Assembly (NCBI GenBank): GCA_905221615.1
Contig: CAJNDT010005832.1
Coordinates: 434,001 to 498,000 of the forward strand
Length of the DNA stretch: 64,000 nucleotides
Direction: 5' to 3'
Source: Symbiodinium sp. CCMP2592
Lineage: Eukaryota; Sar; Dinophyceae; Suessiales; Symbiodiniaceae
How positions within the stretch are numbered: position 1 is the stretch's first letter; each line of letters starts with the position of its first letter. Made by a program: the position numbers and the translations under genes. Of this stretch, positions 10,156-19,912 are shown piece by piece. The notes beneath the pieces were generated by a model. That model worked only from the letters and a program-made list of their open reading frames with translations. It did no database searches and was not told the origin of the DNA.

Positions 10156-12027
10156 ATGTGCGCGCCCTGCCCGCCAAATGGCGAGCGGTGGTTGTCACAC
10201 TGGCGCGTGCCATCCATGGGGGGTACCCAGGGCTTTACATTGCACCAGGGATTTTGTTTCAACGGCCAGTCCAAAAGTCAAGCCTCTCAATTTGGTTATG
10301 ACCAATGGTCGTCGGTGTACGAAGATGTATGGCATGATGCGGCGGAACAGAAAAGGGAATATCAAGGATATGATGGAGCAATTGTGCCTCACGTGGTCAA
10401 TTTCGCCGAAAACAAGCCCAAGGAGGGTCTGGTGATCCAATCCCTCGACCACGATGGAAGGTTGGTCCATGCTTACAAGAATCCTTACAGCCGGTGGAAG
10501 TACCGTATCACTATCAAAGATGCTCCAAAGGCAGTGACGGTATGGACAGTGATAGGAGTCGATGAGGAGAACTGGTGGAATGAGTATGCTCCAGGCAAGG
10601 ATTGCATCGCCCAGCATGCTCCCGATTCTCACTACGACCCCGGGCTGCAAGTAAATGTTCTGAGTATGGGGCGAGAAGTTGACGACGCCATGTGCGCCTA
10701 CATCTTTGATGTGGTGCAAGCAAGGAAAGACAACCCTAACTCCGTGATCTTCATTGGTGCAGGGGTGTTGGGCAAGAATTCGTGGCTGAGTCGGAAAATC
10801 GCTGACAACCCTGAAAGGGCCAAATTGCGGACAGACTACCCATGGGGGGAGGTCGTTCAAAGAATTGCGCGCAGAGCGGCATCATGGGGGTTCCAAATCA
10901 TCATCGAAGTGCCTCCTCGAGTACCAGTCCAGGAAACCAAGCAGTACAAGGGACTTCAGGAAGATGCCATGTGGAAGAGGATCAAGATCCAAGGATGCAC
11001 TCACGGGCAACGTTATACCTTTCGGGATCCTGTATCTCCCGGAACCGCCGTTGAGCTCGGCTACTGCAAGGATGAATGGGAGTACATTGCCGCAAACGTC
11101 GCGTTGCATCCTAAGTCGTCTGATTTGTGCTCGTCCAAACATTTGCACATGACTGATTCGGACGCTAAGGATCGATCTGATAAATGCGAGTTGACTAGCC
11201 AAATCTCCAGAAGATTGCTTAAAGCCTTGAAATTTCAGGCAACTGGCGATGGGCGATTGGTAGCCATGCCGTCGAAGGCTGGTGGACGGAAGCCAGACCG
11301 CATGATTGTTGACCTCTGTGGCTTGGGTAACGGCTACGCCGTACCTAAGTCCACTAAGGGTTGCTCTCGCATAACTTGCAAGGAGATGATCAGCTCCAAA
11401 GCCGATGAGGACAACCTTATCGGTATGATGAAGGATGCGTGCCGGAGCGACCTGCGCACACCTGTGCTATTCGTGGCATCGCTTTTGCGATCAGGTGCTG
11501 GTCCTGGAAGTAGTGAAGGGGCTTGCGTGGGGGGTGAGAAACGTTCCGGTGGGAAGTACAAGGTTTTCAGAAGTGGCTTGAAATCTCTCAAACGCCTGCT
11601 GAAGAAGTGTGCGGAATTTTCCGACGTCTATTTTTCGCTTGACATGCCTTCTTCATGCTCATGTTGGTCTTGGCCAGAGTTGCATGCTCTTGTTTCAAGT
11701 GGCAAGGTGACGAAGGTTAAGGTTGGTGATCATGTTGGTGCTGATGGCGATGGTGGTGGACGCAGGATCATGTTCTCTAACATGCCTGAAGCGGATCGTT
11801 TGATGGTGAGACCGGATGATTGCTTGGACCATGATTCGAAGAGCAGTTTGTCGCAGCGCATTGATGTCTCATGGCGGTCAATTGCGAGTAATGTTCGCAG
11901 CCTTGTTCGAGCTCATGTCAGTGTCAGTCATGTTGCACATGAATCTGAGGACATTGCATGGCAGCAACGTCAGTGTGTAGACGCTGATGAAGGGGCTATT
12001 AGACAGCCCCAACTAAGGAACAACTAA
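10156..12027 (+). CDS. Pol C-terminal extension of unknown function (copy 1)
   Basis: In copy 2 the same sequence is continuous with RT/RNase H in a single frame, so this is the rest of the pol protein, split in copy 1 by two single-base indels (about 9910 and 10226). It adds about 700 residues after RNase H, where most copia elements end. No family is recognised. There may be two related modules, the first near GFQIIIEVPP...GCTHGQRY (about 10890-11020) and the second near FSDVYFSLDMPSSCSCW (about 11620-11670); each has a strand-rich start, a Cys/Trp patch and a His-containing tail. That duplication is inference from pattern only. It ends at TAA/TAAGG near 12025, 112 bases before ORF2. Confidence 0.7.
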   Translation: MCAPCPPNGERWLSHWRVPSMGGTQGFTLHQGFCFNGQSKSQASQFGYDQWSSVYEDVWHDAAEQKREYQGYDGAIVPHVVNFAENKPKEGLVIQSLDHDGRLVHAYKNPYSRWKYRITIKDAPKAVTVWTVIGVDEENWWNEYAPGKDCIAQHAPDSHYDPGLQVNVLSMGREVDDAMCAYIFDVVQARKDNPNSVIFIGAGVLGKNSWLSRKIADNPERAKLRTDYPWGEVVQRIARRAASWGFQIIIEVPPRVPVQETKQYKGLQEDAMWKRIKIQGCTHGQRYTFRDPVSPGTAVELGYCKDEWEYIAANVALHPKSSDLCSSKHLHMTDSDAKDRSDKCELTSQISRRLLKALKFQATGDGRLVAMPSKAGGRKPDRMIVDLCGLGNGYAVPKSTKGCSRITCKEMISSKADEDNLIGMMKDACRSDLRTPVLFVASLLRSGAGPGSSEGACVGGEKRSGGKYKVFRSGLKSLKRLLKKCAEFSDVYFSLDMPSSCSCWSWPELHALVSSGKVTKVKVGDHVGADGDGGGRRIMFSNMPEADRLMVRPDDCLDHDSKSSLSQRIDVSWRSIASNVRSLVRAHVSVSHVAHESEDIAWQQRQCVDADEGAIRQPQLRNN

Positions 12028-12103
12028 GGTCTGACCAGACGGATCGGGGGAGGGTGCCTCTTACGGAGAACCCGGAACCGTGAAGTCGAGTAGGGTGTAG
12101 GGA

Positions 12104-12123
12104 CTTCCCTCCTACGGAGGAAG
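12104..12123 (+). promoter_or_regulatory. Hairpin just upstream of ORF2 (copy 1)
   Basis: In the 112-bp gap between ORF1 and ORF2, CTTCCCTCC-TAC-GGAGGAAG forms a stem with one bulged C and a 3-base loop, ending 16 bases before the ORF2 ATG. The identical structure is at 29367-29386 in copy 2. It might act in ORF2 translation or RNA processing, or reflect low divergence of the copies. Confidence 0.55.
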
Positions 12124-12139
12124 GACCGAAACCCGAGCC

Positions 12140-13552
12140 ATGGCTGAAAGCTACAATGCCTACGAGCTGGCCTTCGAAGGAGTGGACCACGAAGAAGTTT
12201 TCCCGTCTGGTGGGATGATGCGAACGTTTCTGAAGTTCCACAAGTTCCTGGAGATGTATTCTGGGGATCCGGCGCAGAGCGTCTCGCTCCCGCCGAAGAT
12301 TACGAAAGACAAAGTGGTCGACAATGATCTCATTCGCACATGGGCAGCGTTCAAAGCACCTCCGTTGGTCTTGCTGTTCACGTGTGCAAATCTGTCGCCA
12401 GGAGGGGATCTTTCCATTCGAGTCCGAGAAATCCTCAAAGCTTGCTTATTTGCTGCCCCTGAGGAGTACATGGACAAACCCTATGGGGAGATACTCGCAA
12501 TGGTCATCAAGTTTGGTGGAGGTCTCAAACACATTGTTGCTGACTACGAGGGGAAGTTCAATGCCATCACCAGGTTTATGGTGGATGAAGAAGTGATCCG
12601 CGATGATGCAAAATTGGCTGTGGTTGAACTGGAACAAGAACGAAAACAAGTTCGGTTCGACTTGAACACTGCAACAAGGAACATCGTCAGTGCGGACGGG
12701 TACTACAACCTCGCCGTTCTCATCAACTCCGTGGAGACGCCCTACCAGACTGTGACAGACATGAGAATTCAACAATGGTATACGGTGAATCAGGACTACT
12801 ACCACAAGTTGCCTATGTCGGGTAGAGCACCTGACCAATCAGACCTGTTGGCGGAGCCTACGTTATGTAGGGTGTGCAAGCTGATGTACATGTTCGCAAA
12901 ACACACTGGGTATGGACTACGGACCTACAACCAAGAATGTGCAGCGAACAACGATGGCGCTACGCCGCTCAACGTTCACCAGCTGGCTTTGATGATGCGC
13001 ACAATGCCTCAAGGCATGGGACATCCGCTCGCCTTTGCGATGAACTCGCTCCAGGCGTTCAGTGTCTGTCTCCACGTGCTTCACTCCTACGTATCATGGG
13101 TTGATCCCGAAACTGGACACCCGCATTACAGATGGTCCAACGATGTGCTCCCTGATTCCGACTACACCACGTATTCTTTCCTCAAGCACCATGTGGATGC
13201 TGTATGTGCAGATCAGGACAGGAACGGCTTCCAATTGCCGGATGCGTTCCGTAGCTACACCTGGAATCAGTGCGGAGTTGAATCTGGGTATGTGGTCGAC
13301 TGCTCTACCAAACGCGCCACGTTGAGCATATGGGAAGCAGAATTCCAACAGATGGGGGCACCAAGTCCGCTTATGCAAGATGATGGCCTATTTCCGCCCA
13401 ACCTTCAACGGCATCCTAGCTGGGTGTACTCAACGGGGAGGGTGGCGATGCCTACGGCAAGCAACCTCGAACCGGAAGGAATCGTGCACCCTGAGCATGG
13501 AAGAACGCCGGGACAACCACAAGGATCCTACCGAGCCTCGAGCCACCCCTAG
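12140..13552 (+). CDS. ORF2 N-terminal part, unknown function (copy 1)
   Basis: ATG at 12140 (context GAGCCATGG) is shared with copy 2 at 29403. The encoded part, beginning MAESYNAYELAF, has no family I recognise. It is globular-looking, with a helical Glu/Lys-rich stretch (about 12590-12680) and a CxxCK motif (TLCRVCKLM, about 12862-12885). In copy 1 the frame is lost at about 13529 because GC is missing compared with copy 2 (GGATCC-TACC against GGATCCGCTACC). It continues in another frame (13380-14612) and returns to this frame after a second deletion near 14516. Confidence 0.75.
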   Translation: MAESYNAYELAFEGVDHEEVFPSGGMMRTFLKFHKFLEMYSGDPAQSVSLPPKITKDKVVDNDLIRTWAAFKAPPLVLLFTCANLSPGGDLSIRVREILKACLFAAPEEYMDKPYGEILAMVIKFGGGLKHIVADYEGKFNAITRFMVDEEVIRDDAKLAVVELEQERKQVRFDLNTATRNIVSADGYYNLAVLINSVETPYQTVTDMRIQQWYTVNQDYYHKLPMSGRAPDQSDLLAEPTLCRVCKLMYMFAKHTGYGLRTYNQECAANNDGATPLNVHQLALMMRTMPQGMGHPLAFAMNSLQAFSVCLHVLHSYVSWVDPETGHPHYRWSNDVLPDSDYTTYSFLKHHVDAVCADQDRNGFQLPDAFRSYTWNQCGVESGYVVDCSTKRATLSIWEAEFQQMGAPSPLMQDDGLFPPNLQRHPSWVYSTGRVAMPTASNLEPEGIVHPEHGRTPGQPQGSYRASSHP

Positions 13553-14612
13553 CCACGGACCAAAGAGGGCAAGGACGGACGAGGCAACGGCATCGGCGTC
13601 ATCATCTTCTGCGGCACCTCCTCCACAACCACCGACTTCGCAACCGGAAGAGGAACCATCGCAACCGACATGGGAGGAAGCTCCAATCCCCGCTGGCGCT
13701 CAGGAAAGTTGGTACCATTATGTCAACATCGATGAACAGGGCTGTCGCTCGAGCTTGCTGGCGACGACCCGTGATCAAGACGAGTACCCACCTACCATTG
13801 ATGAGACGCCAAAGTTCGTGGCCAACCACGACGTGGGGGCCACACCGATTCAGCATTACGTCAGAAGACTGGTGACCTACTTGGCAAGGATTCGTTCCGT
13901 CTCTCAAAGTGACGACAAGGGTCTCAAGCTGAAGGTCTACGTGAAGCTGAGCACGAAGATGTGGTTACGGATGTATTCGCGGCTGTACCATGCATTGGCA
14001 TTGGTGTCGTGCGTGCATCTTCCTTCTCCTCCAATGCTTACCTCGGCAGTGATGCTCGAGGCAGACAACGATCTTGTCGACAACGATGAAATTCCGGCAG
14101 AAGCAAGGATCAACACCATGAACACGCTGAACGGATTTCGCAATAGTTTGGGTATGGGTGGCAAGCCTGATGCCGCGACTATGCGCTCTCAATGCACAAT
14201 CCTCGTCCAAGACTTTGACATGGTCGCAAGGACCAGAGGGTCGTCGCATACAGTGAGGGAAAATCTCGTCATGCATGGATGGAGTGAGATCTACATTGTG
14301 AGCCCGTCGATCACCGCAGGTGCCAACTACAACTTCCAAGTCACAAAGGGATCGTTGGAATCTGTGAATGAGACATTGGATGGCTTGACTGAAGAGCAGC
14401 TTGCAACCGTCACGTTGCATTACCATCTGTCTCTCCAGGCGATCCTCATCGAGAACATATCATTTCCGATGAGTGAGGTCGGAGACGGAGCAGCGATTCG
14501 TGCTGACTTGCAGCGAAGCTCAAGGTCACGTACGTTGACCCTATCATTGCGGCAGGGAAGCGTACCACGCGCCCTCCAATTGTCAACATCAATCATGACT
14601 TACGGTTCGTAG
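13380..14612 (+). CDS. ORF2 middle part, frame-shifted segment (copy 1)
   Basis: Authentic ORF2 sequence from about 13530 to 14516; the part before 13530 is a shadow of the upstream frame. It starts with a Pro/Glu/Ser-rich linker (about 13600-13700) and continues as unknown globular sequence. It ends where copy 1 lacks a C compared with copy 2 (GCGAAGCTC against GCGACAGCTC). The two deletions total 3 bases, so the ancestral frame is regained. In copy 2 the same region is uninterrupted within 29403-34076. Confidence 0.7.
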   Translation: MMAYFRPTFNGILAGCTQRGGWRCLRQATSNRKESCTLSMEERRDNHKDPTEPRATPSHGPKRARTDEATASASSSSAAPPPQPPTSQPEEEPSQPTWEEAPIPAGAQESWYHYVNIDEQGCRSSLLATTRDQDEYPPTIDETPKFVANHDVGATPIQHYVRRLVTYLARIRSVSQSDDKGLKLKVYVKLSTKMWLRMYSRLYHALALVSCVHLPSPPMLTSAVMLEADNDLVDNDEIPAEARINTMNTLNGFRNSLGMGGKPDAATMRSQCTILVQDFDMVARTRGSSHTVRENLVMHGWSEIYIVSPSITAGANYNFQVTKGSLESVNETLDGLTEEQLATVTLHYHLSLQAILIENISFPMSEVGDGAAIRADLQRSSRSRTLTLSLRQGSVPRALQLSTSIMTYGS

Positions 14613-14647
14613 GAGCAGCCAGCAATTACCTTCGACAGAAAGCTTCT

Positions 14648-17600
14648 ATGTTCAACGGTTTCCACGCGTTGGGAATGTATATTGAACTTGAGTTGCGGGC
14701 CCGAGCATGCGTGGTGATTCATGGATCTTCGTTTTGGTCAAGAATGTACAGCCAGGCGAAACATGCGTCGTCAGGCGTGCATACACTGTCAGTCGAAAAG
14801 GTGCCACCACCGGACAATCGGGTCAGGTTCAAATTGGGCCTAGCTATCTATGAGAAGCAGCTGTTCTGCGAGAAGATGGTATCCACGTGCTTTGTTGAGG
14901 CATCAAAAGTTCGCTCATGGGACGAGACAGTCAGAACCGACTTAGTCGCTCACCCGTCGCTTGTCGAGATTTGGGAGGACAAGAGTGAAGTCAAGACGAC
15001 CACCAAGATCTCGCAGACATGGTTTACGGGGGAACAGCAGCAACAGATCAGGTCGGGTGCCCAGGGTGAAACGGTCGCTGAGTCGTCCACAGTCACCTGG
15101 CAGGATTTTGACATCGCCATGACCGTTCCCGAAGCCTACTACGACAACAGGCACTACTGGTTCAGGATCGACACCTATGCGACCCCGAACACTGGTTATG
15201 TCAAAGGGAGAACGTTCTATTGCTCTGGATGTGAAGCAATGAAGTTGGCTGAGTGCTACGCACAAGCCTTCTTCAAGCCGACCGGAAACGGGTATCCTGG
15301 GCACTGCATTGGGTGCGCGCATACTTCAGCTTTGAAGATGCAGCATCAAATCAGCTCCTTCCATGACTTGATCGCGTCCCAGAAGTACACCTTGGCTTGC
15401 GCAAAGCACCTTTATGACCTGAGGCTTCAATTCGTGGATCCTCGTGTGGACATCAAGGAGTTCCTCAAAGTTTGTGCAGAAATGGTCTATGAAGACATCG
15501 GCAAGACGGTTTCTCACTACGGTGGTCTCCGAATCACAGCCAGTCAGGCCATCGAGTACGCGGCATGGGGAAAGGCCAAACAGTTGGCGTGGGACAGAGG
15601 GTACGCCTCCGAAGGCAAGACATGCTACATCTGCTACTACGATGCCGGGAACTGCGCTTATGCTGGTTTCATGAGGATGCTTTTGACTCCAGAAGAGCGC
15701 CAAGAATGCTACAGAGGGTCAGTCTTGCCCAAGGAAGAGCTCCTGGGTGACACAGTGGAGCTGGCGCTCGGGCTTCTTACCATTGCAATGAGACACCCAA
15801 GTCATTTTATGAATTGGGGTGGCCTTGAGGGAGCAAATGCGTGCGCGAGAGGAATCGAAAGGTCATTCTTCCGCTACGCGTCGGCCGAAGCCATCGAGCT
15901 GATCACGGTTGACTCCCCGCGCAAAAGGACACCGCCCCAGAAGAATGAAGCAGTCGCTGAGATCGTCAACAACATGTCCGCTGACCTCGTGATTGATTTC
16001 ACAGTGATCGTCGATGGTGATATCTACCCTGTAGAGATTGCGAGAACCGACGAGACACCGGCCGCTGACAACGTCACGGACGATCCAGGGTTCTCAGTTG
16101 CTCCACCAATACCTGCACAGGATGTGGATGTGGATGCGCAACCCGAAGAAGAGCAAGGTGCAGAAGGCCCTGATCCTAGGCATGCAATTCGTGAAGGATT
16201 TGTCACGCAGCTTCAGGACTATGTTGGCGTACTCGCTCAGGGCGAAATGTCAGTCGGAAGCGACCGCATCACGTTCTGTGTCGCTTGTGGCAGTGATCTA
16301 CACACTCTGTCCAATTGCACGGAAAATGCTGCAACCCGGGACCTGGTACTTCGAGGCGTCCAGATCATCAAAGAAAGTCTTCTTCGATATCCACGTCGAG
16401 TACCTACACAAGAGGCTGAGCCAATGGACGTTGACACCACAGATCATGTGAGTGTTGCATCCTCGGACCGACGACCCAAGGCCAAAGCCAGACCGCGACG
16501 CGGAGGCGAAGCCGTACGGGGTGATGTGGTCTTGATCCGTTATGAGAACAAACACAATCTCTGCACGGATGTGGAGAATCGTCGGGGCCTAAATGATGCT
16601 TGTGGCGTACCACTGCAGGAATCGGGACCAGAGAATAGCCAGCGAGTGGTGGACATCATTGAGCAGCTCTCGGACCATCGCGACCGACGCCTACCTCAAC
16701 GAGGAGACCGTCCTAGCTTTGCTTACGATGAAAACACTCATAGCTACACCAATCCAGGCTATGAATCCATCGGCGGCGGAAGGCCAATCCGGTGCGGGAT
16801 TCTCGACCTGATCCCAACCAAGGGTGCAAGCTTCATCAACAATCGGTGGGACATCGTGAACGAAGTTGTCCTTCGCAACATCACCCGTCAGCGCAGATTG
16901 AACGCGGATTGGGCGCTATCATGCATCCAGTCTGACTTGCGCCGCAGAATCGCCAGGCGCCCAGGCTCGGAATGGCTTGACAACAGGTGCCAGGTGGCAT
17001 TCAACAGTGTCATCAAATGTGATGAAGGAGGATGGGTGATGATCGAAGACTTGGTGAGGCATGAGCCACTATGGACCCACGAAAGCAGACGCATCACCGA
17101 AGGGGTCTCAAGGACCGATGATCAACAGAAGAAGAGAGTGTACAATGAAAGACTTCAGCTATTGTTCCAAGGGAACATGATTGCAGCCACGAAACGCAAC
17201 AAGGCCAAGATTCGGTTGCAGTTCCTGGGTGTGAGAGTGAAGGACCCCGGCACGGAAGTTCTCGGATCAGCAGGTTCGAACAGGTTGGTATCGGTTCAGG
17301 ACCAGATCACGGAGATCCAGAACAACGATCACTGCCGTCATGGCCAGAGGTACCTGAACATATGCAACGGCTGGGTGAAGCCATGGGCAGTTCGGGCTAC
17401 GAGTGGTCACTCTGCGCACTCAGATCCCCAGAACAACTTGCTTCAGTTGGACAAGAACAGGTTCGCAATATCTCCATCTATGACCCTCTTGCAACGTCTT
17501 GTAGGTGCGTTCCACGCTACGGCATGCCGCAACTTGGATTCCATTGTCACGCAAGGCATCATGCCTGGTTCGGAGGACCCCGACGGGGACTTCGCCCATA

Positions 17601-18586
17601 GGCGCCAATTCCGAGGCAACCAAGGTGGCAGACTCCACAGCTATTGGGGGGTGTTTGCGCCGTTCGATCACCGGAACGCAACGACCAAGATGCGAGTACA
17701 TGGACGAGACGCCAAGCACATGCCATTGGCGGTCCTTCATGTCCCGTCGCAGGACCTTGCACGAGAGGATGGACGTATCACAGACAGCGGCATCATGATC
17801 GTTGGTCGAACGATACCTTTCCATTTCGTCAAGGAGGTATGGTTTTGCGTCCCTGATCCCCGAGATACACACTCTTTCGCTCTGGTGCAAAAGATCTACG
17901 ATGAAAGGTTGGAGAAAGAGCTGGTGTTGGACTACAATGCATCACCGTTGCTTCCTGAGTTCGAGAGATACCGAACGCCAAGCAAGATCATGGAATTGCT
18001 TTGCGAGATGCCTCCTGGACCCCACGACACAAGCAAGGAGCAGATCATTCGTGACCTCACGACTGTCCTGGAGTCCCACAGGGAGAACACGGTTCGTCAT
18101 CACTACATGGACAAAGGAATCAAGTTTGTCATCAAGAATTGGCGACCCGAAGACCTACGCAGAGACGAGGATGGACGGAGAATGAGGGTATGCCCGGCAT
18201 GCTACAATATTGTTCCAGCATGTTTCTCCCGATGCACGTCTTGCTGGTCACAGTTCATTTCGAGCGGATATTACCAAGGTTCTCCACAACGGGAGACTCC
18301 TACGGAGATCCCCAGTGACTTCATTGCTCAGACAATGGAAGCCGCAGCAGCCGCAGTGCCTGAGGCGCCCGAAGAGGAGCAGGAAGCCATGGAGGTAGAA
18401 ACCGTTGCGGAACCTGAAGAAATCCCAGAACCGTCTGTCATCGCGGAAGACGATCCAGAACAGGAACCTGATGAAGAAATGGACATCGAGCCTGGAGAGG
18501 ACTTTGATGACGCAGTTCCAGAAGCATTCTTTGTTTGGGGGTTTTCCAAAAGGAAAGACCTAGGGGCCAGCGAAGTAGCGCGTTAA
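14648..18586 (+). CDS. ORF2 C-terminal part with zinc clusters and Tpt1/KptA-like domain (copy 1, truncated)
   Basis: The frame follows the repaired ORF2 frame. Cys clusters include FYCSGCEAMKLAEC...HCIGCAH (about 15220-15320), TCYICYYDAGNC (about 15628-15660), FCVACGSDLHTLSNC (about 16273-16320) and CPACYN...CTSCW (about 18190-18245). From about 16997 to 17865 the sequence follows Tpt1/KptA order: GGWVMIEDLV; R916-A-T-S-G-H-S (His codon 17408); FHATACRNLDSIVTQGIMPG; GGRLHSYW; and a final strand DSGIMIVGR. Known Tpt1 enzymes transfer an internal RNA 2'-phosphate to NAD+ using an Arg-His-Arg-Arg set. The motif spacing fits, but the last NG motif is altered, so activity is uncertain. An acidic Glu/Pro tail follows. 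The true protein is cut at 18526; the last 20 codons (after about 18527) come from unrelated inserted sequence. Confidence 0.78.
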   Translation: MFNGFHALGMYIELELRARACVVIHGSSFWSRMYSQAKHASSGVHTLSVEKVPPPDNRVRFKLGLAIYEKQLFCEKMVSTCFVEASKVRSWDETVRTDLVAHPSLVEIWEDKSEVKTTTKISQTWFTGEQQQQIRSGAQGETVAESSTVTWQDFDIAMTVPEAYYDNRHYWFRIDTYATPNTGYVKGRTFYCSGCEAMKLAECYAQAFFKPTGNGYPGHCIGCAHTSALKMQHQISSFHDLIASQKYTLACAKHLYDLRLQFVDPRVDIKEFLKVCAEMVYEDIGKTVSHYGGLRITASQAIEYAAWGKAKQLAWDRGYASEGKTCYICYYDAGNCAYAGFMRMLLTPEERQECYRGSVLPKEELLGDTVELALGLLTIAMRHPSHFMNWGGLEGANACARGIERSFFRYASAEAIELITVDSPRKRTPPQKNEAVAEIVNNMSADLVIDFTVIVDGDIYPVEIARTDETPAADNVTDDPGFSVAPPIPAQDVDVDAQPEEEQGAEGPDPRHAIREGFVTQLQDYVGVLAQGEMSVGSDRITFCVACGSDLHTLSNCTENAATRDLVLRGVQIIKESLLRYPRRVPTQEAEPMDVDTTDHVSVASSDRRPKAKARPRRGGEAVRGDVVLIRYENKHNLCTDVENRRGLNDACGVPLQESGPENSQRVVDIIEQLSDHRDRRLPQRGDRPSFAYDENTHSYTNPGYESIGGGRPIRCGILDLIPTKGASFINNRWDIVNEVVLRNITRQRRLNADWALSCIQSDLRRRIARRPGSEWLDNRCQVAFNSVIKCDEGGWVMIEDLVRHEPLWTHESRRITEGVSRTDDQQKKRVYNERLQLLFQGNMIAATKRNKAKIRLQFLGVRVKDPGTEVLGSAGSNRLVSVQDQITEIQNNDHCRHGQRYLNICNGWVKPWAVRATSGHSAHSDPQNNLLQLDKNRFAISPSMTLLQRLVGAFHATACRNLDSIVTQGIMPGSEDPDGDFAHRRQFRGNQGGRLHSYWGVFAPFDHRNATTKMRVHGRDAKHMPLAVLHVPSQDLAREDGRITDSGIMIVGRTIPFHFVKEVWFCVPDPRDTHSFALVQKIYDERLEKELVLDYNASPLLPEFERYRTPSKIMELLCEMPPGPHDTSKEQIIRDLTTVLESHRENTVRHHYMDKGIKFVIKNWRPEDLRRDEDGRRMRVCPACYNIVPACFSRCTSCWSQFISSGYYQGSPQRETPTEIPSDFIAQTMEAAAAAVPEAPEEEQEAMEVETVAEPEEIPEPSVIAEDDPEQEPDEEMDIEPGEDFDDAVPEAFFVWGFSKRKDLGASEVAR
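18527..18561 (+). repeat. 35-bp direct repeat, first copy, at the break in copy 1
   Basis: Begins TTCTTTGTTTGGGGG exactly where copy 1 stops matching copy 2 (after CCAGAAGCA). The same 35 bases recur at 19137-19171. Both encode FFVWGFSKRKD in one frame, which is a coincidence of the repeat. It may mark the end of an inserted element or a recombination point. Confidence 0.85.
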
Positions 18587-19912
18587 GGGCGAAGCCCATT
18601 AAACTTGACATACAAACATGTCTTAACGAATGCACAGCTCAAGTCGGCACAACATGAGAGTGGATGCAAAGGCGGCTAACATCTTTTTCAACGGTCGGGG
18701 CATGCATCGAGTTCGTTTGGAGTTCTATGCATCAGGCACTGAAGGACACGGTGTGCAGCCCCCCGTGGGGGCACGAATGCACAAGACGAAGTGTCCGACC
18801 GAAAGCACCTCCCTTCCATTATTCAAGGGAGAGGAGGGCGGGAAGAAAAAGTTCACAATGCGATTGCCCGAGCTTGATGTGAAAGCGGTGCGCGGGCACT
18901 CTTCAAAGCATGTACAAGTTTACAAGTGTAATCATGTCGACATGAAGGAACGGACGTTGTTCCATAAAAAGGTACAAAAGTCATCATGTAAATTCCATGA
19001 CGATTTCATACAAAAGATTCTGAACTGTTGTTGTTGGTTTGGAATGTCAGCAACCAAAGCTTGGACAAATGGAAAACCGCTCGTTACCTCGCTGCCCCAC
19101 CCAAAGAAAGGTATATCAACTTCGTTGACGCTGACCTTCTTTGTTTGGGGGTTTTCCAAAAGGAAAGACCTACCTACGAAACCATAGGCGCCAAATAAAA
19201 GGCATCTTGGCAAATGTCAATAATTAACGCAGTCCCAAACAAGAAACGCAATCGCAAGTGGGAAACTTCAATGAGGCATTTCGTCTCAATTTCAAGAAAC
19301 GCCTTCGATTCTGGAAGGAAACGCAGTCGATTGCACACAGAAACGCACTCTTTTTGGCTTGCTCGCACAGTGCCACCTGGTGCCTCAGGAAGATAGCCTC
19401 GATCGGAGCTGCTGTATACAGTAGAACACCATTCTATCTGAAGTGCTTTCTGGGAACCGAATAGACTACCCTCGCAGCTCACCGAAGCCCTGAAAACAGC
19501 TCTAGCAGGCCTTTAAGATAGCTGATTTTCAACCTTAGCGGGCTTTGTTGAGGGACGGGAACCGGGATGCAGGGATGACAGCAGTGTTAAGGATTCAACC
19601 ATAGGAAGCTTTTTGGGGGACAGGAATGGGGTTGATGGCGCTTTCGGCGGGCCTCTCGGCTCCACACGTCCTTATATGACAAAACACAACCTGCCATGGA
19701 CATCTTCTAAAAAATTAGCTGCCCCACAGGGCTACATACTGTCTTGCAAAGGGAATCGTGGCTACAACCGCCCATGTCGATTTGCTCCTGCAGACCATGC
19801 TCGCATCAGCCGGAGCCTTATATACACTGAAGGGATCAGGATAACGGGCTTGAAAAAAATTCTGTAGTGGGATTGCGGGCTTATATAAGGTCGGGAATTA
19901 TAGGAGCAGATC
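18562..19912. other. Inserted block without a supportable gene
   Basis: Sequence between the two 35-bp repeats (18562-19136) and from 19172 to the minus-strand ORF shows only short frames with no recognisable domain or conserved motif. It interrupts ORF2 of copy 1. The string ending TTCTGTAGTG at 19860-19869 resembles a CACTA transposon terminus, but I see no partner. Confidence 0.5.
19137..19171 (+). repeat. 35-bp direct repeat, second copy
   Basis: Identical to 18527-18561 over 35 bases; the sequences diverge immediately afterwards (TAGGGG against TACCTA). Together the repeats bracket 575 bp. Confidence 0.85.

Noticed and set aside
19860..19869. TTCTGTAGTG as a CACTA-type transposon right end
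   Set aside because: No matching CACTACAGAA left end or 3-bp duplication was seen in 18527-19860, and the long minus-strand ORF lies outside it.
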